Part shown: positions 42,344 to 50,039 of the stretch, piece by piece
How the letters are laid out: each line of letters opens with the position of its first letter
Numbering within the stretch: position 1 is the first letter of the stretch
Assembly (NCBI GenBank): GCA_905233475.1
Contig: CAJOEN010000025.1
Span: forward strand, 16,406-80,405
Reading direction: 5' to 3'
DNA: 64,000 nucleotides
Source of the DNA: an uncultured Bacteroidales bacterium
GTDB taxonomy: Bacteria > Bacteroidota > Bacteroidia > Bacteroidales > P3
Translations under genes and position numbers: made by a program
Notes under the pieces: model-generated
What the model was told of the DNA's origin: nothing
Database searches by the model: none
Seen by the model: only the letters and a program-made list of their open reading frames with translations

Positions 42344-43360
42344 ATGAACAATATAGATTGGGGCAATCTGCCTTTCGGTTACGTAAAAACCGACTACAAC
42401 GTCCGCTGCTACTTCCGCAACGGAGAATGGGGCGAAGTGGAAGTTTCGTCCGACGAAAACATCAACATACACATGGCTGCTTCGAGCCTGCACTACGGTC
42501 AGGAAGCCTTTGAAGGATTGAAAGCCTACCGCTGCAAGGACGGCAAAATCCGCATGTTCCGTCCCGAGGCCAACGCCGAACGTCTGCAAAGCACCTGCCG
42601 AGGCATTATGATGCCCGAGCTGAGCACCGAGAAATTCGTGGAAATGTGCAAAAAAGTGGTGAAACTCAACGAACGTTTCATTCCTCCCTACGGCACCGGC
42701 GCCAGCCTCTACCTGCGTCCTCTGCTGATAGGCACAGGTATCACCGTAGGTGTGAAACCCGCCGACGAATATCTGTTTATGATTTTCGTCACCCCCGTGG
42801 GACCGTACTTCAAAGGCGGTTTCAAGGCCAACCCTTACGTTATCACTCGCAAATACGACCGTAGCGCCCCCCTCGGAACCGGCGTTTACAAAGTGGGCGG
42901 CAACTACGCAGCTTCGTTGCGCGCACACGTAGAAGCTTGTCACGGCGGCGAATACGCTTGCGAGTTCTACCTCGACGCAAAAGAAAAGAAATATGTAGAT
43001 GAAGCCGGCGCCGCCAACTTCTTCGGCATCAAGGACGGAGCTTACATCACTCCTAAATCGACATCCATACTGCCCTCCATCACCAACAAGAGCCTTATGC
43101 AACTGGCCGAAGATATGGGCATGAAAGTGGAACGCCGTCCCATAGACGTGGAAGAGCTTGCCTCGTTCCAAGAAGCCGGAGCTTGCGGCACAGCAGCCGT
43201 GATAAGCCCCATCGAACGTCTCGACGACCCCGAAACCGGCAAGAGCTATGTGTTCGGCAAAGAACCCGGCCCGTGGAGCACAAAACTGTACAACGCACTG
43301 CGCGCCATACAGCTCGGCGAAGCCGAAGACAAACACAACTGGAACACTATCGTGGAATAG
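42344..43360 (+). CDS. ilvE: IlvE, branched-chain amino acid aminotransferase
   Basis: A 338-residue fold-type IV PLP aminotransferase catalysing the final transamination of Leu, Ile and Val. Motifs: SSLHYGQEAFEGLKAYR, FIPPYGTGASLYLRP, the PLP-lysine region GTGVYKVGGNYAAS, and GCxxEAG-like EAGACGTAAVISPIE. The length is that of the two-domain BCAT2 type. It is transcribed alone, with its own promoter and terminator. Confidence 0.96.
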   Translation: MNNIDWGNLPFGYVKTDYNVRCYFRNGEWGEVEVSSDENINIHMAASSLHYGQEAFEGLKAYRCKDGKIRMFRPEANAERLQSTCRGIMMPELSTEKFVEMCKKVVKLNERFIPPYGTGASLYLRPLLIGTGITVGVKPADEYLFMIFVTPVGPYFKGGFKANPYVITRKYDRSAPLGTGVYKVGGNYAASLRAHVEACHGGEYACEFYLDAKEKKYVDEAGAANFFGIKDGAYITPKSTSILPSITNKSLMQLAEDMGMKVERRPIDVEELASFQEAGACGTAAVISPIERLDDPETGKSYVFGKEPGPWSTKLYNALRAIQLGEAEDKHNWNTIVE

Positions 43361-43400
43361 TTAGTAATTACTAATTACTAATTTATAGTTATTGACTGAT

Positions 43401-43436
43401 AAAAAAAGAGCACTCCGACGAGTGCTCTTTTTTTTT
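43401..43436 (+). terminator. Terminator after ilvE
   Basis: A-tract, then GAGCACTC-CGAC-GAGTGCTC, then nine T residues: a textbook intrinsic terminator. The ilvE stop is followed by a short run of TAATTACTAATTA repeats at 43363-43382. Confidence 0.93.
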
Positions 43437-43542
43437 GTACATTGTTTTAGACATTCTTTCAAGCCACTTTTTTAACCACAAAGATAGGCAATTTATCTTC
43501 TAAAACACAACGCATTTACATACAATTATTTACAAAGAATTC

Positions 43543-43648
43543 TGCCAATTTTCTTGGGTATGAAGAAAAGTCCTGTGGACTTTTCGATAGCGAAGCGGAG
43601 AACAAAAAAGAAAAGTCCACTGGACTTTTCGATAGCGAAGCGGAGAAC
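43543..43648. repeat. 106-bp direct repeat, left copy
   Basis: It starts TGCCAATTTTCTTGGGTATG and ends AGCGAAGCGGAGAAC. It contains two sub-units, each with an AAAAGTCC-nGTGGACTTTT type palindrome followed by CGATAGCGAAGCGGAGAAC. The right copy, of the same length and about 95 percent identical by eye, is at 45115-45220. The ATPase gene lies between them. The rest of the gap 43361-43673 holds no gene that I can support. Confidence 0.93.
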
Positions 43649-43673
43649 GAAAGAAATGCCTTTATCCTACTAT

Positions 43674-44981
43674 TTACTCATTGGCAACAAAATGTTCAAC
43701 ACAATACAGTGGGACATTCTCCATCCAGTATTGATCAATGTATGGTTTCATTGAAAAGCGCAAACCTTTGAAGTTCTGTTTGGCGAAATCTTCCTTCACA
43801 AACCGAGCCAGCGACTTGCTTTTCACATTCTCCTCGGCTTTCACTTCAATTGGAATAACACGCTTTTCGGTCTGCACCAAAAAATCGATCTCTACCGAGG
43901 AATTATCCTTGCTGTAATAGTAAATATCACAATCGACGGATGCTTTGAGTTGCTGAAGGACATAGTTTTCGGAAAAAGCCCCCTTGAATTCCTTGAAAAC
44001 GTCATTGTTTGCCAACATCACACTTGCCTTCGCATTGGCCAACGCCCCAAGCAGCCCCACATCGAGCATATACAGTTTAAAAGCAGCGAAATCCTCGTAG
44101 AAACGCAATGGTTCTTCGGGCTTGCTGCAACGATGAATCTTGTACACAAGTCCCGCATCCACAAGCCATTGTATCGCCCCCTCCAGTTCGCGGGCACGAC
44201 CTCCGCTTTTCACCGCACCATATATAAACTTTTTGTTTTCCCTTGCAAGCTGAGCAGGAATGCTGTTCCAAACCATGCGTATACGTTCTGTATCGCCGCC
44301 GGCATGTTTTGCCATATCGTTGGCGTATGCCGATATTATTCTGTTCTGCAACTTGCGCACGTTGAAAATATCGCCTTTCTCCACATAATCAAGTACCACT
44401 TCGGGCATTCCGCCAACATAATAATACTGCCTGAGCAGTTCCAGCAAAACGGAATCCAGAGTCGCCAACGATGACCAGTCTTCGCTTGCAACCATTTCGG
44501 CAAGATTATCCTTGCCCATTGCCACAAGGAACTCCTCGAAAGTCATGGGGTAGAGTTTCAGCACATCCACCTTCCCGACAGGATACGACTCATCGGGGCG
44601 GTGCGTTACGCCAAGCAACGAGCCAGCCACAACCACATGAATATCCCTTGCGTTTTCGCAGAAATATTTGAGCGACGCCACACCTTGAGGTGCCTCCTGA
44701 ATTTCGTCCAAAATAACAAGCGTCTGTCCTGCCTTTATCCGTTGGCTTGTTACCGCTTCTATCTCGCGCAGGATGCGTGCTGTGTCGAAATCCTTTTGAA
44801 ACAGCTTGTCGGTGAACTTGTTGTTATGACAGTTGATATAAACGGTGTTCTTATACTCGTTTCTTCCGAACTCCCGCAAAATCCAAGTCTTCCCAACCTG
44901 CCTTGCACCCTCCAAAATCAAAGGCTTGCGCGATGGGTCCGACTTCCATTTCAATAGCGATTTATAAAACGTCCTTTTCAT
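43674..44981 (-). CDS. AAA ATPase with DUF4143 domain
   Basis: A 435-residue P-loop protein: Walker A EGARQVGKTWIL (about 19-30), Walker B TLVILDEIQEAP, sensor-like VVVAGSLLGV, then a DUF4143 C-terminal half ending with a nuclease-like strand pattern VEIDFLVQTEKRVIPIEVK. These Bacteroidetes-abundant proteins are of unknown function. The E-D-(x)-E-K spacing (SSVEIDFL..., VIPIEVKAE) resembles a PD-(D/E)xK core, so DNA processing is possible. The gene is flanked by direct repeats and looks like an accessory insert. Confidence 0.88.
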   Translation of the reverse strand: MKRTFYKSLLKWKSDPSRKPLILEGARQVGKTWILREFGRNEYKNTVYINCHNNKFTDKLFQKDFDTARILREIEAVTSQRIKAGQTLVILDEIQEAPQGVASLKYFCENARDIHVVVAGSLLGVTHRPDESYPVGKVDVLKLYPMTFEEFLVAMGKDNLAEMVASEDWSSLATLDSVLLELLRQYYYVGGMPEVVLDYVEKGDIFNVRKLQNRIISAYANDMAKHAGGDTERIRMVWNSIPAQLARENKKFIYGAVKSGGRARELEGAIQWLVDAGLVYKIHRCSKPEEPLRFYEDFAAFKLYMLDVGLLGALANAKASVMLANNDVFKEFKGAFSENYVLQQLKASVDCDIYYYSKDNSSVEIDFLVQTEKRVIPIEVKAEENVKSKSLARFVKEDFAKQNFKGLRFSMKPYIDQYWMENVPLYCVEHFVANE

Positions 44982-45011
44982 GATTTTTTTTCAGTTACAT
45001 TTTTCAAACTG

Positions 45012-45043
45012 CAAAGTTACACATTTTTAGTGAAATATCCAAA
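45012..45043 (-). promoter_or_regulatory. Promoter of the DUF4143 ATPase
   Basis: On the minus strand, TTTG (45043-45040), 20 nt, then TAACTTTG (45019-45012). This is a full consensus match and lies about 30 nt before the ATG at 44981. Confidence 0.83.
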
Positions 45044-45047
45044 TCTC

Positions 45048-45131
45048 TTGCCAATTTTCTTGGGGAATAATTGATGATTTTTGCCGATTTTATTGGGGAA
45101 TAATTGATGATTTTTGCCAATTTTCTTGGGT
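45048..45131. repeat. 33-bp tandem repeat
   Basis: Two full units (45048-45080 and 45081-45113) and a partial third, each starting TTGCCrATTTTmTTGGGG and ending AATAATTGATGATT. The third unit runs directly into the 106-bp direct repeat (right copy), which begins with the same TGCCAATTTTCTTGGG. Confidence 0.93.
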
Positions 45132-45220
45132 ATGAAGAAAAGTCCAGTGGACTTTTCGATAGCGAAGCGGAGAACAAAAAAGAAACATCCAGTGAACTTT
45201 TCGATAGCGAAGCGGAGAAC
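45115..45220. repeat. 106-bp direct repeat, right copy
   Basis: Same orientation and length as 43543-43648, with about five substitutions. Three fall in the second palindrome, which becomes ACATCCAGTGAACTTTT and loses its perfect symmetry. Confidence 0.93.
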
Positions 45221-45248
45221 AACAACGCTCTCACTGTAGAAATATGTG

Positions 45249-45349
45249 GCGTGCTTTCAGCACGCTTGTTTTTGAGGGGGGGGATACCTTTTATCCCACT
45301 CTGCGTTCCTTGAGTGGGGTTATTGTGAACTCGTGCCGCTGGCACGAAT
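45249..45349. repeat. Diverged inverted copy of the thyA-upstream composite repeat
   Basis: It contains CGTGCTTTCAGCACG, a G-run, then ATCCCACTCTGCGTTCCTTG, AGTGGGGTTATT and a hairpin TCGTGCCGCTGGCACGA. The order ATCCC-CTGCG-GTGGGGTTA-hairpin is the reverse complement of the units at 16148-16345, with substitutions. The remainder up to 45511 has an AGCAAGCCCCTC...TCGGACACC element (45391-45475), related to one at 48295-48376. Confidence 0.6.
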
Positions 45350-45511
45350 TAAGTTTCTTTTACTTCATTCACAATATACATCTTTGAAAAAGCAAGCCCC
45401 TCAGATAAGACCGTCTATTTATTTGCTTACTACATATACTTTTATGTGGTTTTTCAAAAGTTTTCTCGGACACCAATAAAATTTTATTGAGTGAATTAAT
45501 TGTTTCCACCA

Positions 45512-45619
45512 TCAGGCTCGCCTCCTCCACCACCTTGCCTGTAATGGTAAAAAGGGTGGTTTGGCGGAAAGCGCAAAAGCTATTGCCAACAAAGCGATGA
45601 TTGGGAATTTCTTTTTCAT
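45512..45619 (-). CDS. Possible small secreted peptide (35 aa), perhaps frameshifted
   Basis: ATG 45619 encodes a clear signal-peptide-like start, MKKKFPIIALLAIAFALSAK, then PPFLPLQARWWRRRA and a stop. In another frame, after about residue 27, the same DNA reads RQGGGGGEPDGGNN and stops at 45496-45498. A Gly/Asp-rich tail of that kind looks more natural, so a frameshift is possible. It lies 107 bp downstream of the TlpA-like gene on the same strand. Confidence 0.4.
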   Translation of the reverse strand: MKKKFPIIALLAIAFALSAKPPFLPLQARWWRRRA

Positions 45620-45726
45620 TTTGTTCCGGATTTTAAATTTACATTATAACGCAGTTTGTGGTGGTGATATTGTACAACAGGCAAGGCATTTACTCTACTT
45701 TGCCGCTGATACTCAGCATATACGGA

Positions 45727-46791
45727 CTATTTTTTGGATAAAGATAGATAATATTTAACCAAGTGGACAATATTATTGCCGTGTGCTATTATTTTTCCTT
45801 TGCCGTTGATAAGAAAACTGTACGGCACGGAATCGATTCCGAACAACTTCTGAGCCATGCTTTTGTTCATCGGCACCAGCTCGCACAGGTCGGTCCAAGG
45901 CACCTTCTCGGCAGTTTGGGCGGCAATCCACTTCTCGCGGTTGTCGTCCACCGAAACCGAAAGAATATCAAGTCCTTTGTCGTGAAACTCGTTGTAGAGC
46001 GGGATTAGCTTGTCGCGTATTTCCTTGCGGCAAGGTCCGCACCACGAAGCCCAAAACGTTACCAGAACATACTTTTTGCCTTTGGCGAATTGCAGCACAT
46101 TAACCTTATTGCCGTTTTTGTCAGCAAGAGTGAAATCCGGAATTTTGGCACCGGTGGATATATACTTTTTCATCATCGCCTTGCTTTTCATCAACTTGTA
46201 GTGATAGGTGTTTCGTGCCTCGCCAGAGAATTTTTCCATCTGACGGCAGAAAGACTTGTAGTCGACATCGTCGAAGAAAATATCGTAATAAAGGAACGGT
46301 GCGTATATGGAGCCAGGGTTGGACTCTATATAGTTTATTGCAGGACCGTCCCATGTTTCGCTACCGATATGTTCTTGAAAGCAGTCGCCGCATTCGATAC
46401 GAAAAGCAGAGTCGCTTACAGAGCCTGTAATTGCAGGTTTTAGATATGGTATATTGTATTTTGTGGAATTCCTAAGATTCATTGTTATGGCATTGTTTTC
46501 CAAATAGAAATGGAAATTAACCACTGGCTCGTCGTCTTTGTAGTTCATGCTAATTTTTGCAAGGCATGGACTCGGCACACTTCCTTTGAACACGAAAGTT
46601 CCGTTCGGTGAAATCGCAGTGCTGTCGATGAGCTCCGTTCCGTTGTTGGAAAACACAGTGAGATATAGCATATTGCCAAAAACGCTTTTATTTTCGGTTC
46701 TGCCGTTTATTGTAAAATTAGCGTTTTGGGCGGAAACTGTTCCGAAAATGCACAATAATGCAATGATTGTTGTCTTTAATAAGATTTTCAT
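45727..46791 (-). CDS. TlpA-like thiol-disulfide oxidoreductase with DUF4369-like domain
   Basis: A 354-residue periplasmic protein. It has a signal peptide (ending TVSAQN), then a DUF4369-like beta domain (FTINGRTENKSVFGNMLYLT, GTFVFKGSVPSPCLAKI), a linker, and a C-terminal TlpA/ResA thioredoxin with FWASWCGPCRKEI (CGPC) and DSVPYSFLINGKGKI. This architecture is common in Bacteroidetes. ATG 46791 begins the signal peptide; the upstream in-frame Met adds only a short leader. It probably belongs with the lipoprotein gene upstream. Confidence 0.9.
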   Translation of the reverse strand: MKILLKTTIIALLCIFGTVSAQNANFTINGRTENKSVFGNMLYLTVFSNNGTELIDSTAISPNGTFVFKGSVPSPCLAKISMNYKDDEPVVNFHFYLENNAITMNLRNSTKYNIPYLKPAITGSVSDSAFRIECGDCFQEHIGSETWDGPAINYIESNPGSIYAPFLYYDIFFDDVDYKSFCRQMEKFSGEARNTYHYKLMKSKAMMKKYISTGAKIPDFTLADKNGNKVNVLQFAKGKKYVLVTFWASWCGPCRKEIRDKLIPLYNEFHDKGLDILSVSVDDNREKWIAAQTAEKVPWTDLCELVPMNKSMAQKLFGIDSVPYSFLINGKGKIIAHGNNIVHLVKYYLSLSKK

Positions 46792-46874
46792 GATTTTAAC
46801 AATTAAATAAAACAAACTCAAAATATTATATAATGGGGGGTCTATGTTTTTTTACACAGAACCCCCAATACAAA

Positions 46875-47624
46875 TTAATAAGGACGTTTTTCTCTACATT
46901 CAAAAGAACACCACAAATGACCAAGCCTATGTTCTACTCTTGGGAAACCACCAATTCTTGTACAATCCCTCGAACTTCTCTCCATACTTCTTATGCACTC
47001 TTTTGCTATACTTCCGATAGCGTCTGAAACTAATTCTTTAATAACTAATACTGCTATTCTCCCAACAATTTCACCAATGCCAGCTGATAGCGACGTGCTA
47101 GCGCCAGTTGCAAATCCCATAAATTCTGCTAACAGAGTTTCTGATACTTCTATTGATGTACCTGATAATTCCAATTCTCCAACTTTTAAGTCAAAAGAAA
47201 TCTTATGCTCATCTTCATTGAACAAAATGTTTGTTAAAAAGACAGAATCCGTGAAATCATCATAACCAATTTGCACTTTGTTGTCATTTATCTGAGTGAA
47301 CGTGTAGGTTGCCTCTTCATCGTAAAAACATATGCCTGAAAATGTCGTGTTGTCCACATCAGTGTATGATTTTACACAAAAGTCTGCCTTTGCGTAATAA
47401 TAAGTGGTAACATAACACTCTTCATCCAGCACTGTAAATTTTGCATCATAGTTTTGCATAAGTTCGTTGAGTTCATCCTCCGACAAATTCTTATTGTTTA
47501 TAGATGACAACACCTCTTTACAGTGTTTGCTCTCTTTGTTTTCTTCCTTTGTGCAGGCGGCGAAAATGCTTACGCCAGCTATTATTGCTATGGCTATTGA
47601 GCCAATTATATATACTTTTTTCAT
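46875..47624 (-). CDS. Unknown lipoprotein with glycine-rich hydrophobic helix
   Basis: A 249-residue lipoprotein (lipobox IFAACTK). The middle is Asp/Asn-rich beta-like sequence with no recognised family. Near residue 170 there is an alanine/glycine-rich amphipathic stretch, EFMGFATGASTSLSAGIGE followed by IVGRIAVLVIKELVSDAIG. It resembles membrane-active helices of bacteriocins or a buried transmembrane helix. The last 40 residues hold four Cys (AKECIRS, RDCTR, LWCSFECREK). It is transcribed towards the TlpA-like gene, which may manage its disulfides. Confidence 0.6.
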   Translation of the reverse strand: MKKVYIIGSIAIAIIAGVSIFAACTKEENKESKHCKEVLSSINNKNLSEDELNELMQNYDAKFTVLDEECYVTTYYYAKADFCVKSYTDVDNTTFSGICFYDEEATYTFTQINDNKVQIGYDDFTDSVFLTNILFNEDEHKISFDLKVGELELSGTSIEVSETLLAEFMGFATGASTSLSAGIGEIVGRIAVLVIKELVSDAIGSIAKECIRSMERSSRDCTRIGGFPRVEHRLGHLWCSFECREKRPY

Positions 47625-47934
47625 TGTATTTGATTTTTTATGTTCGTAATTGTTTATTTGTCTTTTTCATCCGCTTTTTATCCGTCTCAGCCCTGTCGCA
47701 AGAAAAAAGTTTCCTGTGGCAGGGCGTGGTCAGGCGAGGTAGTGTCTCCTGCCATAGCGGCGATTGGTTTGTACTTTGTTTGTCTTTTGAAATTCCGTCC
47801 CGCAGGATTTCATTTCGTGTTTTACTGTGGTTTCGCAAGACAATGCTTTTTCAAAGAGCCCGAAAAAAAGTGTGAAAATACTTGTTACCCCTTCTATAAG
47901 GCATTTAATGAGGTGCGTAAAAAGAAAAATGCAT
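47625..47934 (-). other. Possible leader region with hairpin before the lipoprotein gene
   Basis: This 310-bp stretch lies between a polyproline short ORF and the lipoprotein gene. On the minus strand, TGGCAGG (47754-47748) can pair with CCTGCCA (47723-47717), and a run of six T follows at 47708-47703. An attenuator or simple stem is possible. Overlapping short frames here show no domain or signal and are not called. Confidence 0.4.
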
Positions 47935-48075
47935 TTATGGGGGTGGGGGAGGCAACTGCTTGACAATCAGTAATTTACGCATTATTTTCCAACACAATAA
48001 CCGCCCATACAAGCCTGAGGCTATGCACTTGGTGCCGGAGTAATGGTGTGGTATATGCACTTTTTCTTTTTCCAT
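47935..48075 (-). CDS. Short ORF ending in five prolines (possible leader peptide)
   Basis: ATG 48075 opens a 46-codon frame, MEKEKVHIPHHYSGTKCIAS..., ending KLLIVKQLPPPPP-stop. A consensus promoter lies just upstream (48096-48126), giving a leader of only about 15 nt. An internal ATG would give a 15-residue form, MRKLLIVKQLPPPPP. Five prolines directly before the stop would stall ribosomes without EF-P. A regulatory role over the downstream lipoprotein gene is therefore conceivable, but unproved. Confidence 0.45.
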   Translation of the reverse strand: MEKEKVHIPHHYSGTKCIASGLYGRLLCWKIMRKLLIVKQLPPPPP

Positions 48076-48095
48076 TATTGTAGGTTTTGATGTCG

Positions 48096-48126
48096 CAAAG
48101 TTACATTATTTTTTATATTTTCCAAA
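48096..48126 (-). promoter_or_regulatory. Consensus promoter upstream of the polyproline ORF
   Basis: On the minus strand, TTTG (48126-48123), exactly 19 nt, then TAACTTTG (48103-48096). It is the only strong minus-strand promoter between 47625 and 48540, and so may also serve the lipoprotein and TlpA-like genes. Confidence 0.8.
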
Positions 48127-48468
48127 TAATTTAACAAAAAAAATAAACACAAAACTTATAAAACTCTAAAAATCACAACGTAACAATCCAAAAAAAAATT
48201 ATTGGTATCCGGTAAAAAACGGTCTCGTTTTTCTATTTATGTTTCTCTCTGTCTTTCTTTTTCCTCTTGAAATATGAAGAAGAACTCTTTAAAAAGCAAG
48301 CCCCTCCCTATATTATACCATTCAACACATTGATTTACTGCGAATTATCATAAATATACGAATTTAAATCGGACACCGATATATAAAAACATATCCTAAC
48401 AGCTAAACACTGTTTTTCTTGGGAACTAACACGGATAGGACGAAAAAGTCAATATTCAAACAAAAAAA
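48127..48468. other. AT-rich gap with degenerate repeats
   Basis: It includes ATTGGTATCCGGTAAAA (about 48200), a variant of ATTGGTGTCCGATAAAA near 63911, and an AGCAAGCCCCTC...TCGGACACC element (48295-48376) related to 45391-45475 with almost the same internal spacing (74 against 75 bp). No gene is seen. Confidence 0.6.
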
Positions 48469-48499
48469 TTTGCCATATCAAAACAAATTATTATATTTG
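48469..48499 (+). promoter_or_regulatory. Consensus promoter of the archaeal-type ATPase gene
   Basis: TTTG (48469-48472), exactly 19 nt, then TATATTTG (48492-48499): a perfect match. An imperfect AATAATTATAAAcATAATAATT-like sequence lies between it and ATG 48541. Confidence 0.85.
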
Positions 48500-48540
48500 C
48501 AATTATTATAAATATAATAATTATAAACATAATAATTTAT

Positions 48541-49686
48541 ATGTTACACACAACCAATAACTTGGAGAACCCTTTCATTATTTCAAAGGTCATTCCGGAG
48601 CCTCTTTTTTGTGACAGAGAAGAGGAAACTAAATATCTTATCAAGCAGATATACAACGGTAGAAATATAGTACTCATATCCCCACGAAGGATGGGCAAGA
48701 CTGGTCTGATACACCATCTGTTTCGTCAGCCGGAAATCAGCGAAAAGCACCATACTTTCTTTATCGACATCTATGCCGCCACTTCGCTACAAGAGATGTG
48801 CTACACTTTCGGCAAGGCAGTATTCGAGCAACTGAAACCGAAAAAAAAACAATACTGGGAATCGTTTGTCAATACACTTAAATCTATTCAGGCGGGATTC
48901 AGCATTGACGCTGTTACCGGAGAACCAAAGTTCGAGTTGGGAATTGGTGCCATATACAACCCCACCACAACGCTCGAAGAAATTTTCACATATTTGGAAT
49001 CCGCTCCTATACCTTGTATCGTGGCATTCGACGAATTTCAACAAATAGCCGATTTTCAAGAAAAACGAGTCGAAGCCATATTGAGAGGACTAATGCAAAA
49101 CTGCTCCAAGACATCTTTTATTTTCAGCGGAAGCAAACAACACACCATGAGCCAGATGTTCCAATCGAAAGCCCGTCCTTTTTATCAAAGTGCCCAAATC
49201 ATGGAACTAAAACCATTAAAAAAAGATGTTTATACCGAATTTGCCAAACGTCTGTTCAAAAAACACGATAAAAAATTGGACACCCAAGTTGTGGAACAAG
49301 TGTACGACGACTACGACGGCACAACATGGTATATGCAAATGCTTATGAACGAGCTTTTTGCGATAACCGCAAATAAAGACACGTGCACACAAGACCGAAT
49401 TTCCATTGCCAAGAAAAATATAATAAATGTGCAAGAAGGCTCCTACCAAATGCAAATGAGCATTCTATCACAAAAGCAAAAGGCTTTGCTTCAAGCTATT
49501 GCAAGAGAAGGCAGCACAAAAGCAATTACTTCGGCAGCTTTTGTCAAAAAGCATTCTCTAAGCTCGCCAAGTTCTGTGCAATCGGCTGTGAAAGGTCTTA
49601 TGGATAAGGACATTGTCTCCTCCGAAGAAGGATGTTACAGAATAAACGACTACTTCTTCTCCGAATGGATTAAAGAAACGTTTTAG
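48541..49686 (+). CDS. Archaeal-type P-loop ATPase with C-terminal winged helix
   Basis: A 381-residue ATPase of the PF01637 type. NPFIISKVIPEPLFCDREEE is the typical N-terminal part. Walker A is SPRRMGKTGLIHHLF and Walker B is CIVAFDEFQQIAD, followed by a sensor FIFSGSKQHTM. The last 80 residues (QKALLQAIAREGS, SSPSSVQSAVKGLMDKDIV) form a winged-helix DNA-binding domain. The family is widespread in Bacteroidetes and archaea with no settled function. It has its own strong promoter and lies in repeat-rich accessory DNA. Confidence 0.88.
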   Translation: MLHTTNNLENPFIISKVIPEPLFCDREEETKYLIKQIYNGRNIVLISPRRMGKTGLIHHLFRQPEISEKHHTFFIDIYAATSLQEMCYTFGKAVFEQLKPKKKQYWESFVNTLKSIQAGFSIDAVTGEPKFELGIGAIYNPTTTLEEIFTYLESAPIPCIVAFDEFQQIADFQEKRVEAILRGLMQNCSKTSFIFSGSKQHTMSQMFQSKARPFYQSAQIMELKPLKKDVYTEFAKRLFKKHDKKLDTQVVEQVYDDYDGTTWYMQMLMNELFAITANKDTCTQDRISIAKKNIINVQEGSYQMQMSILSQKQKALLQAIAREGSTKAITSAAFVKKHSLSSPSSVQSAVKGLMDKDIVSSEEGCYRINDYFFSEWIKETF

Positions 49687-50039
49687 CAGTTGAAAATTGA
49701 AAGTTGAAATGTTCCTTGCCCTGCGGGCTGTTAATCCTCCTAGCCGCAAGCGGCAGAAATCTTGGAAATCTAAATAATTATTTCGCCGAAGGCGAAAGCA
49801 ATTTACAAGATTTAAAAGATTTGTTCACAATATTAAATTGATTTCTGCGGAGTTCACGATTGCTGCGCAATTCGCGAGCACAGCGAGCAGGAAAACAAAA
49901 AAATCCACAAAATCTCGTGAGCGCAGCGAGCAGGAGTCTAAAAAAAACGCTACTTTGTTCAGGAAAAATATTGCTTTTTCCTCAAAAAAGTGTATTTTTG
50001 CAAATCGAAAAAAAACATAACACGTAAATTTTATTTTTT
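49687..50039. repeat. Repeat-rich gap before the flavodoxin gene
   Basis: It begins with GTTGAAAATTGAAAGTTGAA 7-mers at 49690-49709, then short stem-loops (GCCGCAAGCGGC near 49744, TCGCCGAAGGCGA near 49782), and two GwGAGCrCAGCGAGCAGGA direct repeats (about 49874-49892 and 49917-49935). The flavodoxin promoter is at its right end. No gene is seen. Confidence 0.7.
49971..50000 (+). promoter_or_regulatory. Promoter of the flavodoxin lipoprotein gene
   Basis: TTG (49971-49973), 19 nt, then TATTTTTG (49993-50000). The leader to ATG 50040 is about 33 nt. Confidence 0.78.

Noticed and set aside
47638..47963. Several overlapping short frames on both strands before the lipoprotein gene
   Set aside because: They overlap each other, lack family features, and the region is better explained as a leader or intergenic DNA.
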